This document shows positions 18,250-26,489 of a stretch of DNA of 64,000 bases, one piece after another. The position numbers were made by a program, and so were the translations under genes. Numbering within the stretch: position 1 is the first letter of the stretch; each line of letters starts with the position of its first letter. The notes beneath the pieces are model-generated. The model did no database searches. It was not told the origin of the DNA and saw only the letters and a list, made by a program, of their open reading frames with translations. Origin of the DNA: Actinophytocola sp. (GTDB lineage: Bacteria; Actinomycetota; Actinomycetes; Mycobacteriales; Pseudonocardiaceae); assembly GCA_009377475.1 (NCBI GenBank), contig WHTY01000002.1:62001-126000 (forward strand). Direction: 5' to 3'.

Positions 18250-19556
18250 CATCGGAGCGAGCCGACTACGACGTCGTCGCCATCGGCTGCGGGCCCTTCA
18301 ACCTGGGGCTGGCCGCGCTCGCCGAGGGCGTCGACGACGTCGACCTGGTGGTGTTCGAGGAGCGTCCCGAGTTCCGCTGGCACCCGGGATTGATGTTCGA
18401 CGAGGCGTTGTTGCAGGTCAGCTTCCTGGCCGACCTGGTGACGCTGGTGGCGCCGACGCACCCGCTGTCGTTCCTGGCGTACCTGCGCGACGTCGACCGG
18501 ATGTATCCGTTCTACGTGCGGGAGCGGTTCCACCCGACCCGCAGGGAGTACGAGGACTACCTGCGCTGGGCGGCGTCCACAGTGGACACGGTCCGGTTCG
18601 GCCACCGGGTCAGCGCGGTGACGTGGGACCCGTCGGACGAGCGGTTCGTGGCCGACGTCGAACGCGCCGACGGCAGCACGCTCACGGTGTCCGCGCGCCA
18701 CCTCGTGCTGGGCGTGGGCACCGAACCGGCCGTGGCGGAGTCGCTGGCGGACCTGCCCGCCGACCGACTGCTGCACACCGGCGACTACCTGCACCGCCTT
18801 GACGACGTCGCGGGCGCGGGGCGGGTGACGGTCGTCGGGTCGGGGCAGTCCGGCGCGGAGGTCGCCCTGGACCTGCTGCGCCGCAACTCTGAGGGCGGAC
18901 CGGCGGTGAACTGGCTGACCAGGACGGAGTCGTTCGCGCCGCTGGACTACTCGAAGCTGGTGCTGGAGATGACCACCCCGGCCTACGTCGAGTACTTCCA
19001 CGGGCTGCCGGACGCCACCCGCGACGAGCTGGTGGCGCGGCAGTGGCGGCACTACAAGGGCGTGTCGGAGGAGACGCTGGAGGAGATCCACGACGTCCTC
19101 TACCGGCGCGAGCTGCGCGAGGGGCTGGCGCCGGTCGAGCTGCGGTGCGGCGTGGCGGTGGAGACGTCTGCTGTGGATCCCGAGACTGGTGACGTCGTGC
19201 TGACCTGCCGTCAGCGGGACACCGGCACGCGGTTCGAGCACCGCACCGACGTCGTCGTCGCGGCAACCGGCTACCGGCAGCGGACGCCGGGGTGCCTCGC
19301 GCCGATGTCGTCGTTGGTGCGCCGCGACGCGCACGGCCGGTACCGGGTGCGGCTGGACCACTCGATCGAACTGGACCCGGCGGTGAGCGGCAGGGTGTTC
19401 GTCGCCAACGCCGACCTGCACAGCCACGGCGTCGCGGCCCCGGACCTCGGCATCGGCGCGTACCGCAACGCCACGATCCTCAACGCCGTCACCGGCCGCG
19501 AGGTGTACCGGCTGCCGAAGAACACGGCGTTCACCAGCTTCGCCGCGCCGGGGTAA
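18246..19556 (+). CDS. Lysine/diamine N-monooxygenase (IucD/DesB/RhbE-like)
   Basis: 436 aa from the ATG at 18246, overlapping the acyltransferase stop. FAD site GCGPFNLGL (residues ~14-22), RWHPGLMFDEALLQVSFLADLV substrate-side signature, NADPH site VVGSGQSGAE (~196-205), and the late VVAATGYRQRTP motif. It hydroxylates the terminal amine using NADPH, FAD and O2, the first committed step to the hydroxamate. Final gene of the operon; downstream is a 0.5 kb non-coding stretch with repeat elements. Confidence 0.93.
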   Translation: MTSERADYDVVAIGCGPFNLGLAALAEGVDDVDLVVFEERPEFRWHPGLMFDEALLQVSFLADLVTLVAPTHPLSFLAYLRDVDRMYPFYVRERFHPTRREYEDYLRWAASTVDTVRFGHRVSAVTWDPSDERFVADVERADGSTLTVSARHLVLGVGTEPAVAESLADLPADRLLHTGDYLHRLDDVAGAGRVTVVGSGQSGAEVALDLLRRNSEGGPAVNWLTRTESFAPLDYSKLVLEMTTPAYVEYFHGLPDATRDELVARQWRHYKGVSEETLEEIHDVLYRRELREGLAPVELRCGVAVETSAVDPETGDVVLTCRQRDTGTRFEHRTDVVVAATGYRQRTPGCLAPMSSLVRRDAHGRYRVRLDHSIELDPAVSGRVFVANADLHSHGVAAPDLGIGAYRNATILNAVTGREVYRLPKNTAFTSFAAPG

Positions 19557-19581
19557 GCGTGCGGGCGGCCCGGCTGCCCGA

Positions 19582-19659
19582 CTTCGCCAGGCAAATGGTC
19601 ACAAGAATCGGGCAAACAGGCGCTGATCCGGCGCGATTCGAGCAATATCCCCGGCGAAG
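19582..19659 (-). repeat. 78-bp CTTCGCC palindromic element, copy 1
   Basis: Bounded by CTTCGCCAGGCAAAT and ATATCCCCGGCGAAG, which pair as imperfect terminal inverted repeats of ~15 bp. The length is exactly that of four other copies at 52.7, 54.8, 58.9 and 60.0 kb. The off-centre core reads GTTTGCCCGATTC on the minus strand, so this copy appears inverted relative to the others. It lies 25 bp after the hydroxylase stop and could also act as a transcript end. Confidence 0.8.
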
Positions 19660-19730
19660 CAGGGAGCATGTTGTGGAGCGACGCTGCGTCGAGTGAGATG
19701 TCGTCGCGGCCGAGTGAGGCGAGTCCTCGA

Positions 19731-19807
19731 GGTGTGACCTCTTTTCCGAAAACCGATACAGTCGCATCGTCGGCGATACAGCTGTATCGGTTTGCGCGAA
19801 AGACACC
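19731..19807. repeat. 77-bp hairpin element with AAACCGATACAG arms
   Basis: A 12-bp perfect inverted repeat, AAACCGATACAG (19750-19761) and CTGTATCGGTTT (19782-19793), is nested inside GGTGT/ACACC ends at 19731 and 19807. The right arm itself overlaps the 14-bp palindrome GATACAGCTGTATC (19776-19789). It has the size of the other palindromic elements but lacks their GTCCGG core. It could be an operator, a terminator or a further element type; only the structure is certain. Confidence 0.55.
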
Positions 19808-20057
19808 CCGCCAAGGACGGTTGCCGCTCCGAAGGGGTGGTCTTCGCGCCACTGCCGCTCTGCGGCGGGCGGTCGAACGGCATGCCGTGGGCGAGGGCGG
19901 TCGCGGTGCCAGGCTCCCCGGCGAAGTGGCGAGGGTGCTGGGGCATGGCGGGCGATGCCTGTGCGAGGCGGGCGGGTGCTGGACGAAGCGGGCCGGGCCG
20001 GTTGCGGTCGGGTCATGGCGGTTTCCATAAGCCGTGCCGCCGCGCAGACTGACGTCC

Positions 20058-20957
20058 GTGCGCAGGATTCTCGGCGTGGTCGTGCTGGTCGCCGCCCTCG
20101 CGACGGCGTGTTCCGACGCCGACGCCGTCCGTCCCTCGGATGACCCAGGGGCGGCGACGTCGGCGGCACCCGCGCCGCGCGCGGCGTCACCGACCGACCA
20201 GCACCGGAACGCCGCGCCACCCGCCGACCAGAACCGCCCGGCACACCGGGGGTTCTCCGACTGGGACGTCGGCGCGAGGCCGCTCCCGCTGCGGGCGGAC
20301 GGGTTCGGGCGCGTGCTGCCCACGCCACGGGAGCTGCGCGACCGGAGGTTGCCCACGACCGACCACCTGTCCCCGCCGCCGGACGAGCGGTTCCGGTCGT
20401 CAATCAGCCGGATCGGCCCGCGCATCCGCGACCGGATGGGGACGTCGTGGCGGCCCAGTTGTCCCGTCGGGCTGCGCGATCTCCGATATGTGCGCGTGAG
20501 TTTCTGGGGGCTCGACGACCGGCCGCACACCGGCGAGGTCATCGTGCACCGCCGCGCCGCCCACGACATCGAGCACGTCTTCGCGCGGCTCTATCGCGCG
20601 CGGTTCCCCATCGAGGGGATGCGCATCGCGACATCGCTGGACCTCGACGCCCGTCCGACCGGCGACGGCAATGTCAGCGGCGGATTCGTGTGCCGCCAGA
20701 TTCGCGCCGGCTCGTCCTGGTCAGCGCACTCGTACGGCCTTGCGGTCGACATCAACCCGTTCCAGAACCCGTACCAGCGCGGGGACCTGGTGTTGCCGGA
20801 ACGCGCCAGCTCGTACCTGAACCGCGACCGGGTGCGGCCGGGGATGCTCCGTCCGGACGGCGTGGTGGTGCGCGCGTTCGCCGACATCGGTTGGTCCTGG
20901 GGCGGAAATTGGCACACGCCGATCGATTACATGCATTTCTCGGCTACGAACGGCTAA
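20058..20957 (+). CDS. M15-family peptidase lipoprotein (VanY-like D-Ala-D-Ala carboxypeptidase)
   Basis: 299 aa from the GTG at 20058; a GTG at 20034 would add eight residues. The N-terminus is a lipoprotein signal ending LATAC. A disordered Ala/Pro-rich linker (to residue ~70) precedes the catalytic domain. Zinc motifs are SAHSYGLAVDINP (~residues 222-234) and NWHTPIDYMHF near the C-terminus. The family trims D-Ala or cleaves L-Ala-D-Glu links in peptidoglycan outside the membrane. It stands alone upstream of a GH18 gene on the same strand. Confidence 0.85.
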   Translation: MRRILGVVVLVAALATACSDADAVRPSDDPGAATSAAPAPRAASPTDQHRNAAPPADQNRPAHRGFSDWDVGARPLPLRADGFGRVLPTPRELRDRRLPTTDHLSPPPDERFRSSISRIGPRIRDRMGTSWRPSCPVGLRDLRYVRVSFWGLDDRPHTGEVIVHRRAAHDIEHVFARLYRARFPIEGMRIATSLDLDARPTGDGNVSGGFVCRQIRAGSSWSAHSYGLAVDINPFQNPYQRGDLVLPERASSYLNRDRVRPGMLRPDGVVVRAFADIGWSWGGNWHTPIDYMHFSATNG

Positions 20958-21080
20958 CTGTCCGACATCGCCGAGGCCACGGACGGTTTCCTTAAGGAGT
21001 TTGTCCTGTAAAAATGACGTGTCATGCAGTGGAACGGCTGCGAGATGACTGACTGACCCCACGGGTGGGGGTGGACTGGC

Positions 21081-22682
21081 GTGAGCAAACACGCGAAACG
21101 CCACGCTAGCACGCGAACGCTGGCGCTCATCGCCGTCGCCGTTGTCGCCGCCGTGCTACGCAAACCCCGCTGGCAACGGCTGCTGCGCGACCACCTCGAG
21201 AGCCTCCCACGGCCGGGCCTGGTGCGTCCGTCCGAGGACCACACGCCGACCCGCCATCGCGCCGCCGACAATCGCACGCTGTGGGGCGAGATCACGGAAG
21301 CCTCGCGGGGGTGGCTCGCGGTGGCGCTCAGGTGGGCGCGCGAGGCCGAGACGTCGGCGCGGCGGCTGCTGGACGTCGTCGGCGCGGCGGCGCTGTCGGA
21401 CGCCCGCATCGAGTGGGTGCCGGGTCGCTGGCCACGCGTTCGGCGGGACGCCTGGCGCCGCGCGAGCACGTTGCCGTGGCAGACGAATACCTCCGTGGGG
21501 CACCTGACCGGTGCGGTCGGTGCCGTGCTGGCGGTGCTGCTGATCTCCAGCGTCGCCGGGCAGGTTGCGACACCGCCCGCGCCGCAGACGTCGCTCGCGG
21601 TCAAGGGCTTCCGCACCGACCACGTCGACTTCACGCGACATCTGCTCAACGCACCCGCTGCCACCGATCAGCCCCCGAGCACCCGACGCGCCGCACCAGC
21701 GGCTGACGCCGAGCGAAGCAAGCCCGCAGCGCCGGCCCGGTCCAGGAAAGCACCGCAGCCCGCGGGCACCAAGGCAGTGCCGGTGCACCAGCAGCCCGGT
21801 CCGGTGCGGGTCCAGCCGTACCTGTACCTCAACAGCAACCACGTGCCCGACATCGGCGCGGTGATGCGGCGGACCGGCGTCACGGAGTTCACGCTGGCGT
21901 TCGTGCTGTCCAACGGCGGCTGCCAGACCGTCTGGGACGGCGGCCCGCGCGTCGGCCGCAACGCCGGGCGGGTGATCTCCGCGATCCGGGCGAACGGGGG
22001 AGACATCGTCGTGTCGTTCGGCGGCTGGGCGGGGCGCAAGCTCGGCACGCACTGCCGCACGCCGCAGGCGCTGGCCGCCGCCTACCAGCAGGTGATCGAC
22101 ACCTACCGGTTGCGCGCCATCGACGTCGACATCGAGCACCACGAGTTCGAGAACCCCAGGGCGCAGGACCGCGTGCTGCGGGCGTTGCGGCTCGTCAAGG
22201 CCGCCAACCCGGGGCTCACCACCGTCGTCACCATGCCGGTCGCCAGGGACGGGTTGAACAGCTGGGGATTGCGCATGGTGCGGCGGGTGGCGGAGCTGCG
22301 CGTGCCGGTGGACATCTGGACGGTGATGCCGTTCGTGCTCGGCGTCTCGGGCGGTGATATGGGCGGGCTGACGATCAGGGCGGCGGAACGCACCCACGCG
22401 CAGCTCGCCAGGCACTACCCGGGCATGTCCGCCGCCGACGTCTACCGGAAGCTGGGCATCAGCACGATGAACGGCGACACCGGCGCGGGCGAGACCATCA
22501 CGCAGGCCGACTTCCGGAAGATCCGCACGTACGTGCATCGGCGCGGGCTCGGGCGGTTCACGTTCTGGGCGGTCAACCGCGACTGGCCGTGCCCCGCGCG
22601 CGGGTCGCGGCCGTGCAGTGGCGTCCCGCAACGCCCGTGGCAGTTCACCGACATCGTCAACGGCGTCCCGTCGGGGCCGTAA
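21081..22682 (+). CDS. Membrane-anchored GH18 chitinase-like protein
   Basis: 533 aa from the GTG at 21081. Hydrophobic segments occur at residues ~12-26 and ~148-165, then a Pro/Ala-rich linker, then a GH18 barrel from about residue 250. The catalytic motif reads IDVDIE, with the proton-donor Glu352. WTVMPFVLG and GRFTFWAVNRDW are typical of the small bacterial chitinase group. The ~240-residue N-terminal region before the barrel is not a known carbohydrate-binding module. It would act on chitin-like glycans at the cell surface; the hexosaminidase/importer locus at the window start could use its products (inference). Confidence 0.82.
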   Translation: MSKHAKRHASTRTLALIAVAVVAAVLRKPRWQRLLRDHLESLPRPGLVRPSEDHTPTRHRAADNRTLWGEITEASRGWLAVALRWAREAETSARRLLDVVGAAALSDARIEWVPGRWPRVRRDAWRRASTLPWQTNTSVGHLTGAVGAVLAVLLISSVAGQVATPPAPQTSLAVKGFRTDHVDFTRHLLNAPAATDQPPSTRRAAPAADAERSKPAAPARSRKAPQPAGTKAVPVHQQPGPVRVQPYLYLNSNHVPDIGAVMRRTGVTEFTLAFVLSNGGCQTVWDGGPRVGRNAGRVISAIRANGGDIVVSFGGWAGRKLGTHCRTPQALAAAYQQVIDTYRLRAIDVDIEHHEFENPRAQDRVLRALRLVKAANPGLTTVVTMPVARDGLNSWGLRMVRRVAELRVPVDIWTVMPFVLGVSGGDMGGLTIRAAERTHAQLARHYPGMSAADVYRKLGISTMNGDTGAGETITQADFRKIRTYVHRRGLGRFTFWAVNRDWPCPARGSRPCSGVPQRPWQFTDIVNGVPSGP

Positions 22683-22686
22683 GACG

Positions 22687-23382
22687 TCAGCTCGCCGCCT
22701 CCCGGACGGCGCGCGGCCCGAGCCACGCGCTGACGAGGCGGGCGATGACGATGGTCAGGAACAGCGTGCCCGCGACGGTCTCGAACGAGGCGAGGGTGCG
22801 CGCCCACGGCGTGACCGGCAGGATCTCTCCGTAGCCGAGGGTGGCCATGGTGACGTAGCTGTAGTAGACCATTTGCTGCCAGCCGATCCGCTGGTCCGGC
22901 AGCTGCGGGTCGTGGAAGCTGCCGGGCGCCAGGATCTCCAGCGTGCTGAACGTCGCCGCGAAGAAGCCGCCGAGGATGAGGTACACGCACACCGCGGCGA
23001 GCACCAGGGCGAGCCCGCTCGCATCGCTGCGTCGGAAGATGAACCGCAGCAGGGAGATCATCAGCGCGAGCATGAACGCCGCGACGGACAGCAGCATGCC
23101 GAGGGTGACCGGGGTGCTGTGCTGGGCGAAGGAGTACCAGACACCGAAGACGACGAACACCGCGCCGATGGTGAGAATCGCCGCACTGTGCTGCCCCTCC
23201 TCGCGCACGATGAGGATGCCGTAGCAGATCATGCCCGCGTAGAGCAGCATGTACAGGCCGACCCAGATCTCGCCGTACAACGTGACGGGGTACCCGAACT
23301 GCAACAGGACGATGAACCCGAGCAGGATCGCGAGGTTCCGGGTGCCTGCCGTTGCGGTTGCCGCTGGTGCCGAAATGTTCAT
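22687..23382 (-). CDS. Potassium-channel-like membrane protein
   Basis: 231 aa from the ATG at 23382. Six hydrophobic segments, with the pore-loop motif VTMATLGYGE (filter TLGYG, residues 181-185) between the last two helices, as in ion_trans_2 channels. No cytoplasmic RCK/TrkA domain follows. The six-helix plan resembles voltage-gated-type channels, but no arginine-rich S4 is evident. Convergent with the GH18 gene (4 bp apart) and divergent from the LtrA gene (50 bp). Confidence 0.82.
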   Translation of the reverse strand: MNISAPAATATAGTRNLAILLGFIVLLQFGYPVTLYGEIWVGLYMLLYAGMICYGILIVREEGQHSAAILTIGAVFVVFGVWYSFAQHSTPVTLGMLLSVAAFMLALMISLLRFIFRRSDASGLALVLAAVCVYLILGGFFAATFSTLEILAPGSFHDPQLPDQRIGWQQMVYYSYVTMATLGYGEILPVTPWARTLASFETVAGTLFLTIVIARLVSAWLGPRAVREAAS

Positions 23383-23432
23383 GATGGGATGAAAGCAGCT
23401 GGTGGGGATCGTGTCCTGGTGTGGTGGTGTGA

Positions 23433-24626
23433 GTGACTGAGGAAACGGTGGCGCGTTCGGGTGTGTTGCGGCGGCGCGAGCCCGGTGTCGCGCCCGATGT
23501 CGGAGCGATCGAGCTGTTCTTCGATCTGGTGTACGTCTTCGCCATCATTCAGCTCTCGCACTATCTGCTCGAACACGCGAGCTGGCAGGGCGTGGCCGAG
23601 ACGGCGGTCCTGTTCCTCGCCGTGTGGTGGGGCTGGAACTACACGGCGTGGGCGATGAACTGGCTCGACCCTGACCATGCCGGAGTCCGCGCGCTGCTGG
23701 CGACGTTGATGCTGGCCGCGCTCGTCATGGCCATCGCGATCCCGGACGCCTTCGGCCACCGCGCCGGCCTTTTCGTCGGCGCCTACCTGTTCCTCCAGCT
23801 GGTGCGCAGCGGGTTCATGGTGGTCGCGTTCCGCCGTACCCTGATGGGTCGGAACTACGCCCACCTGCTGGCGTGGAGTGTCTTCGCGGGCGTGTTCTGG
23901 GTCGCTGGCGCGTTCGCCGGGGACGACGCGCGCGTGCTGCTGTGGGCCGCTGCCGTCGTCGTGGACTACGTCGCGCCGCTGGTGGGGTTCGCCCTGCCGG
24001 TGCTCGGCGCGACGAAGATGTCCGACTGGCCGTTGGCGGAGGAACATCTCGCCGAACGCAACCGGCTGGTGTTCATCATCGCGCTCGGCGAGTCGATCCT
24101 GATCCTCGGCTTCACCCTGTCCGGCAGCTCGCTCACCGCTCCGGTCGTCGTGGCGGCGGTGGTCGGGTTCGCCACGATCGTGCTGCTGTGGTGGCTGTAC
24201 TTCAGCTACCGGCTGGGCAACGTCGAGCACCGGCTGCCCGACGACGTCGATCCGACCACGATGGCAAGGGGCGCGTTCGCCTACGCGCACGCGTTCATGG
24301 TCGCTGGTGCGATCGTCATCGCGGTCGGCATCGAGCAGGTCACCGTGCACCCGGTGCACCACGCGACGTGGACGATGGCGGGCACGGTGCTCGGCGGGCC
24401 CGCGCTGTACCTGGTCGGCAACATCATCTTCAACCGCGCGCGCTCGGGCGTGCTGCCCCGGTCGAGGCTGGTGGCGCTGGTCGCGCTCGCCGTGCTGGCG
24501 CCGTTCGCCGTTGTGCTGCCCGCGCTGGTGCTCAGCGTCGCCGCGATGGCGGTGCTCGCGGTGCTCGCCGTCAGCACCGGCGAGCTGCGGGCACGCTGGA
24601 GCCGGTCGGTGCGGTGTGCGTCGTAA
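23433..24626 (+). CDS. ltrA: Low temperature requirement protein A (LtrA) family membrane protein
   Basis: 397 aa from the GTG at 23433. The LtrA signature VGAIELFFDLVYVFAIIQLSHYL opens the protein and about eleven membrane segments follow. LTEE-type start, SWQGVAETAVLFLAVWWGWNYTAWAMNW and FLQLVRSGFMVV are standard for the family. The biochemical role is unknown; the name comes from a Listeria low-temperature growth mutant. It shares a 50-bp divergent promoter region with the K+-channel-like gene. Confidence 0.85.
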   Translation: MTEETVARSGVLRRREPGVAPDVGAIELFFDLVYVFAIIQLSHYLLEHASWQGVAETAVLFLAVWWGWNYTAWAMNWLDPDHAGVRALLATLMLAALVMAIAIPDAFGHRAGLFVGAYLFLQLVRSGFMVVAFRRTLMGRNYAHLLAWSVFAGVFWVAGAFAGDDARVLLWAAAVVVDYVAPLVGFALPVLGATKMSDWPLAEEHLAERNRLVFIIALGESILILGFTLSGSSLTAPVVVAAVVGFATIVLLWWLYFSYRLGNVEHRLPDDVDPTTMARGAFAYAHAFMVAGAIVIAVGIEQVTVHPVHHATWTMAGTVLGGPALYLVGNIIFNRARSGVLPRSRLVALVALAVLAPFAVVLPALVLSVAAMAVLAVLAVSTGELRARWSRSVRCAS

Positions 24627-24770
24627 CGTCGTAGCTCGAGTGCCGCGGCCGGACATCGATGCGGTGGGTCGCGTCGGCGACATGGACCTGCTCCGTGGTG
24701 CGGCTGCCCGCCGATCTGCTGTTGGTCGGCGTGGGACCGATGGCCGGGGTGTGCCGGGACGTCGCCGGAA

Positions 24771-24853
24771 TTGATCACGCCTACTCGCGTTGTTGTTCAG
24801 GAAGCCGGACGAACTCGACATTTTCGCGCAACACCGCGAGTAGGTGCGATCAA
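24771..24853 (-). repeat. 83-bp TTGATC...GATCAA palindromic element, copy 1
   Basis: Left arm TTGATCACGCCTACTCGCG and right arm (complement) TTGATCGCACCTACTCGCG pair over about 25 bp. The core GTCCGG lies on the minus strand. The flanks CGCCGGAA on the left and CATC on the right are identical in the copy at 26299, 1.5 kb away beyond the VapBC genes. It lies in the 277-bp gap between the LtrA and VapC stops, where it may also end both transcripts. Confidence 0.78.
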
Positions 24854-24903
24854 CATCGAGCTGTGTTCGTCGGCTGTCGCCGGGCGCCCCGACGTGGCTG
24901 CGG

Positions 24904-25329
24904 TCAGTTGTTCGGGTGCACCCACGTGAGATGGGGGAAACGGGCGAAGTCTGAGTCGAACGAGCAGATACCAACCCCGTGTTCAATGGCGATCGCTGCC
25001 AGGTGCGCATCGGTCACGAGGTTGCCGCGCAGGTCGCCCTTCATCAGTAACTCACCAAGGATGTCGGCGTGCCGGTCGCCAGGTGTCGGTATCCACGACT
25101 GATCGGCGGCCAGCCAGTCTTCGATGTGGGACCACGCGTCGTGTGGCGTGAGCGGATGCGCTGACACGCGGGGATGGGTCGAAATCCGTTGAAACGCAGT
25201 GAGCGAGACCCAGGGAAAACCCACTCGGGCACGCCCGTTGAGTGCGTCTTCAAGCCATTCCCTTGCCGAACGGTGGAACGCACTCGTCGCGTCTACTGCG
25301 CAAAGCAGAACGTTCGCGTCGACAATCAC
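24904..25329 (-). CDS. vapC: VapC-type PIN-domain toxin ribonuclease
   Basis: 141 aa. The N-terminal MIVDANVLL carries the first acidic PIN residue (Asp4), NLVTDAHLAAIAIEHG supplies the central Asp, and CSFDSDFARFP the C-terminal acidic pair. These form a Mg2+-dependent ribonuclease site; family toxins cut tRNA or rRNA. Its start overlaps the antitoxin stop by four bases, the standard vapBC arrangement. Confidence 0.9.
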   Translation of the reverse strand: MIVDANVLLCAVDATSAFHRSAREWLEDALNGRARVGFPWVSLTAFQRISTHPRVSAHPLTPHDAWSHIEDWLAADQSWIPTPGDRHADILGELLMKGDLRGNLVTDAHLAAIAIEHGVGICSFDSDFARFPHLTWVHPNN

Positions 25330-25559
25330 GCGTTGGCGTCCATCTCATCGAGAAGTTCGAGAGCTTCGGCGACATTGGTGACATCGACGCGGAGGCCCAG
25401 GTTTTCGGTGCGCTGGTGGAACCGGTGCCGCGTGGTTCCCCGCTGCATCCCGAGCCGTGCGAGCTCATTGAGGGCTTCGCTCAGCCCAATATGACGTTCG
25501 CGCCGCAGTTTCTCGGCAGCGGCGATAACGTCGTCATCGAGGCGCACGGTCGTTCGCAC
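25326..25559 (-). CDS. vapB: VapB-type ribbon-helix-helix antitoxin
   Basis: 77 aa from a GTG. MRTTVRLDDDVIAAAEKL is the beta-strand and first helix of a ribbon-helix-helix DNA-binding domain. The C-terminal tail (LRVDVTNVAEALELLDEMD) would bind and block the toxin. The complex usually represses its own promoter, which here lies in the short gap before the next minus-strand gene. Confidence 0.88.
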   Translation of the reverse strand: MRTTVRLDDDVIAAAEKLRRERHIGLSEALNELARLGMQRGTTRHRFHQRTENLGLRVDVTNVAEALELLDEMDANA

Positions 25560-25597
25560 AATGCCAGTATCGCATCACTGGTGCGGCCAGGCAAGCA

Positions 25598-25861
25598 TCA
25601 CTGATGCCGCTGGTCATGTCGCCCAGCTTCACCGTGTTCGGTTACCGATACGTCGTGCCGGTGTGTCGGCCGTTGTCCGTTCTTGGTGTGGGGCTCCGGT
25701 CCGCTGGCAGCGCAGTGCTCGCAGCGAATCTCCGGGTCATTGCTGTCGCCCGTGACGTCGATGCCGTGGTCGGCGAGATCGCGCATGGCCGCGGCGACGG
25801 TCGGATAGCCGTCAGCCTCGGTCACCTTTCCGCCGCAGGCCGAACATCGGACTATGATCAC
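25598..25861 (-). CDS. Small zinc-ribbon protein, unknown function
   Basis: 87 aa from the GTG at 25861, with GGAGGT eight bases upstream. CSACGG near the start and CEHCAA near residue 48 form two CxxC knuckles typical of a zinc ribbon. The tail is His- and Asp-rich. It lies 38 bp upstream of vapB on the same strand and could be co-transcribed with it. No family was recognised. Confidence 0.55.
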   Translation of the reverse strand: MIIVRCSACGGKVTEADGYPTVAAAMRDLADHGIDVTGDSNDPEIRCEHCAASGPEPHTKNGQRPTHRHDVSVTEHGEAGRHDQRHQ

Positions 25862-26046
25862 CGCACCCACCTCCGTTCTGCGAACGCCCATCGTTCACTC
25901 TCTGTATGCATCAACGAGGGCGGCAGGCGCGCGATACGTGGCAGTGACGGTCTTGTGTCTTTTTTCGGCAACAGTTCGACGCAGGTTCCACGTGCTCGGA
26001 GGCGGCGGCTTGCTCAGGAACGCGACGCGGCGCGCACCCGGGTTGC

Positions 26047-26202
26047 TCAGGCACTACGCTGCGTCAGCGGACGTCGTAATGGGGCGGTCGGGTAGGAGTA
26101 CGAGGACCCCGCGGACGTCGAGCGGGACGACTCCTCCTCCCACTCGCCGTCGACGTACCGGTACCACCGGTACGTTCCCTCGGGCATACGGACAGTGATC
26201 AC
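26047..26202 (-). CDS. Possible small hypothetical protein
   Basis: A 51-residue frame from the GTG at 26202 begins ITVRMPEGTYRWYRYVDGEW, which has protein-like composition and could be a beta-hairpin. The rest is Ser/Thr-rich. No family is recognised and no strong ribosome site is seen. The surrounding 25862-26298 interval otherwise shows no gene. Confidence 0.3.
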   Translation of the reverse strand: MITVRMPEGTYRWYRYVDGEWEEESSRSTSAGSSYSYPTAPLRRPLTQRSA

Positions 26203-26298
26203 GTCGTCGTGGTCGTAGCCCTTGCCGTGCCCGGCCAGCCGATCGGCAGCGCGGTGGCGGCGCGGGTCACAGGTCACAGGTCACATCAGCCGCCGGAA

Positions 26299-26381
26299 TT
26301 GATCAACTACCTGCGCGCTGTGACCACGCTGTGCTCGATGTGTCCGGTTCTGGTGGTCCTACGGCGCAGGTAGTTGATCAA
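26299..26381 (+). repeat. 83-bp TTGATC...GATCAA palindromic element, copy 2
   Basis: TTGATCAACTACCTGCGC is repeated inverted at both ends with no mismatch over 18 bp, and pairing continues imperfectly to GACCAC. The core TCGATGTGTCCGGTTCTGG is near identical to that of the 78-bp element at 58853. Left flank CGCCGGAA and right flank CATC match the copy at 24771. It lies upstream of the lhr gene. Confidence 0.8.
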
Positions 26382-26489
26382 CATCTCTCGGTGCGCAGGG
26401 ACGGCCTCCGCGCCGAGCCGCCACAGCCGCGCGAGCTACCAGCCGCGCGAACCGCCGAAACTGTCCGACCGGTGGCGTAGCCTGGTCGC

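Larger units (their letters stand above)
19557..20057. other. Intergenic region with two palindromic elements, no supported gene
   Basis: Between the siderophore operon and the peptidase gene no frame looks like a protein. It holds a 78-bp CTTCGCC element (19582-19659) and a separate hairpin element (19731-19807). A weaker, degenerate palindrome with CTTCG at 19842 and CCCCGGCGAAG at 19916-19926 may be a decayed copy of the first type. Confidence 0.6.

Noticed and set aside
19531-20403. Gene on the minus strand in the gap after the siderophore operon
   Set aside because: The frame is Arg/Pro/Thr-rich without motifs and runs through two palindromic elements and into the peptidase gene.
24771-26381. 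VapBC block as an insertion sequence
   Set aside because: No transposase frame occurs between the flanking elements, so a classical IS is excluded; only element flanking is claimed.
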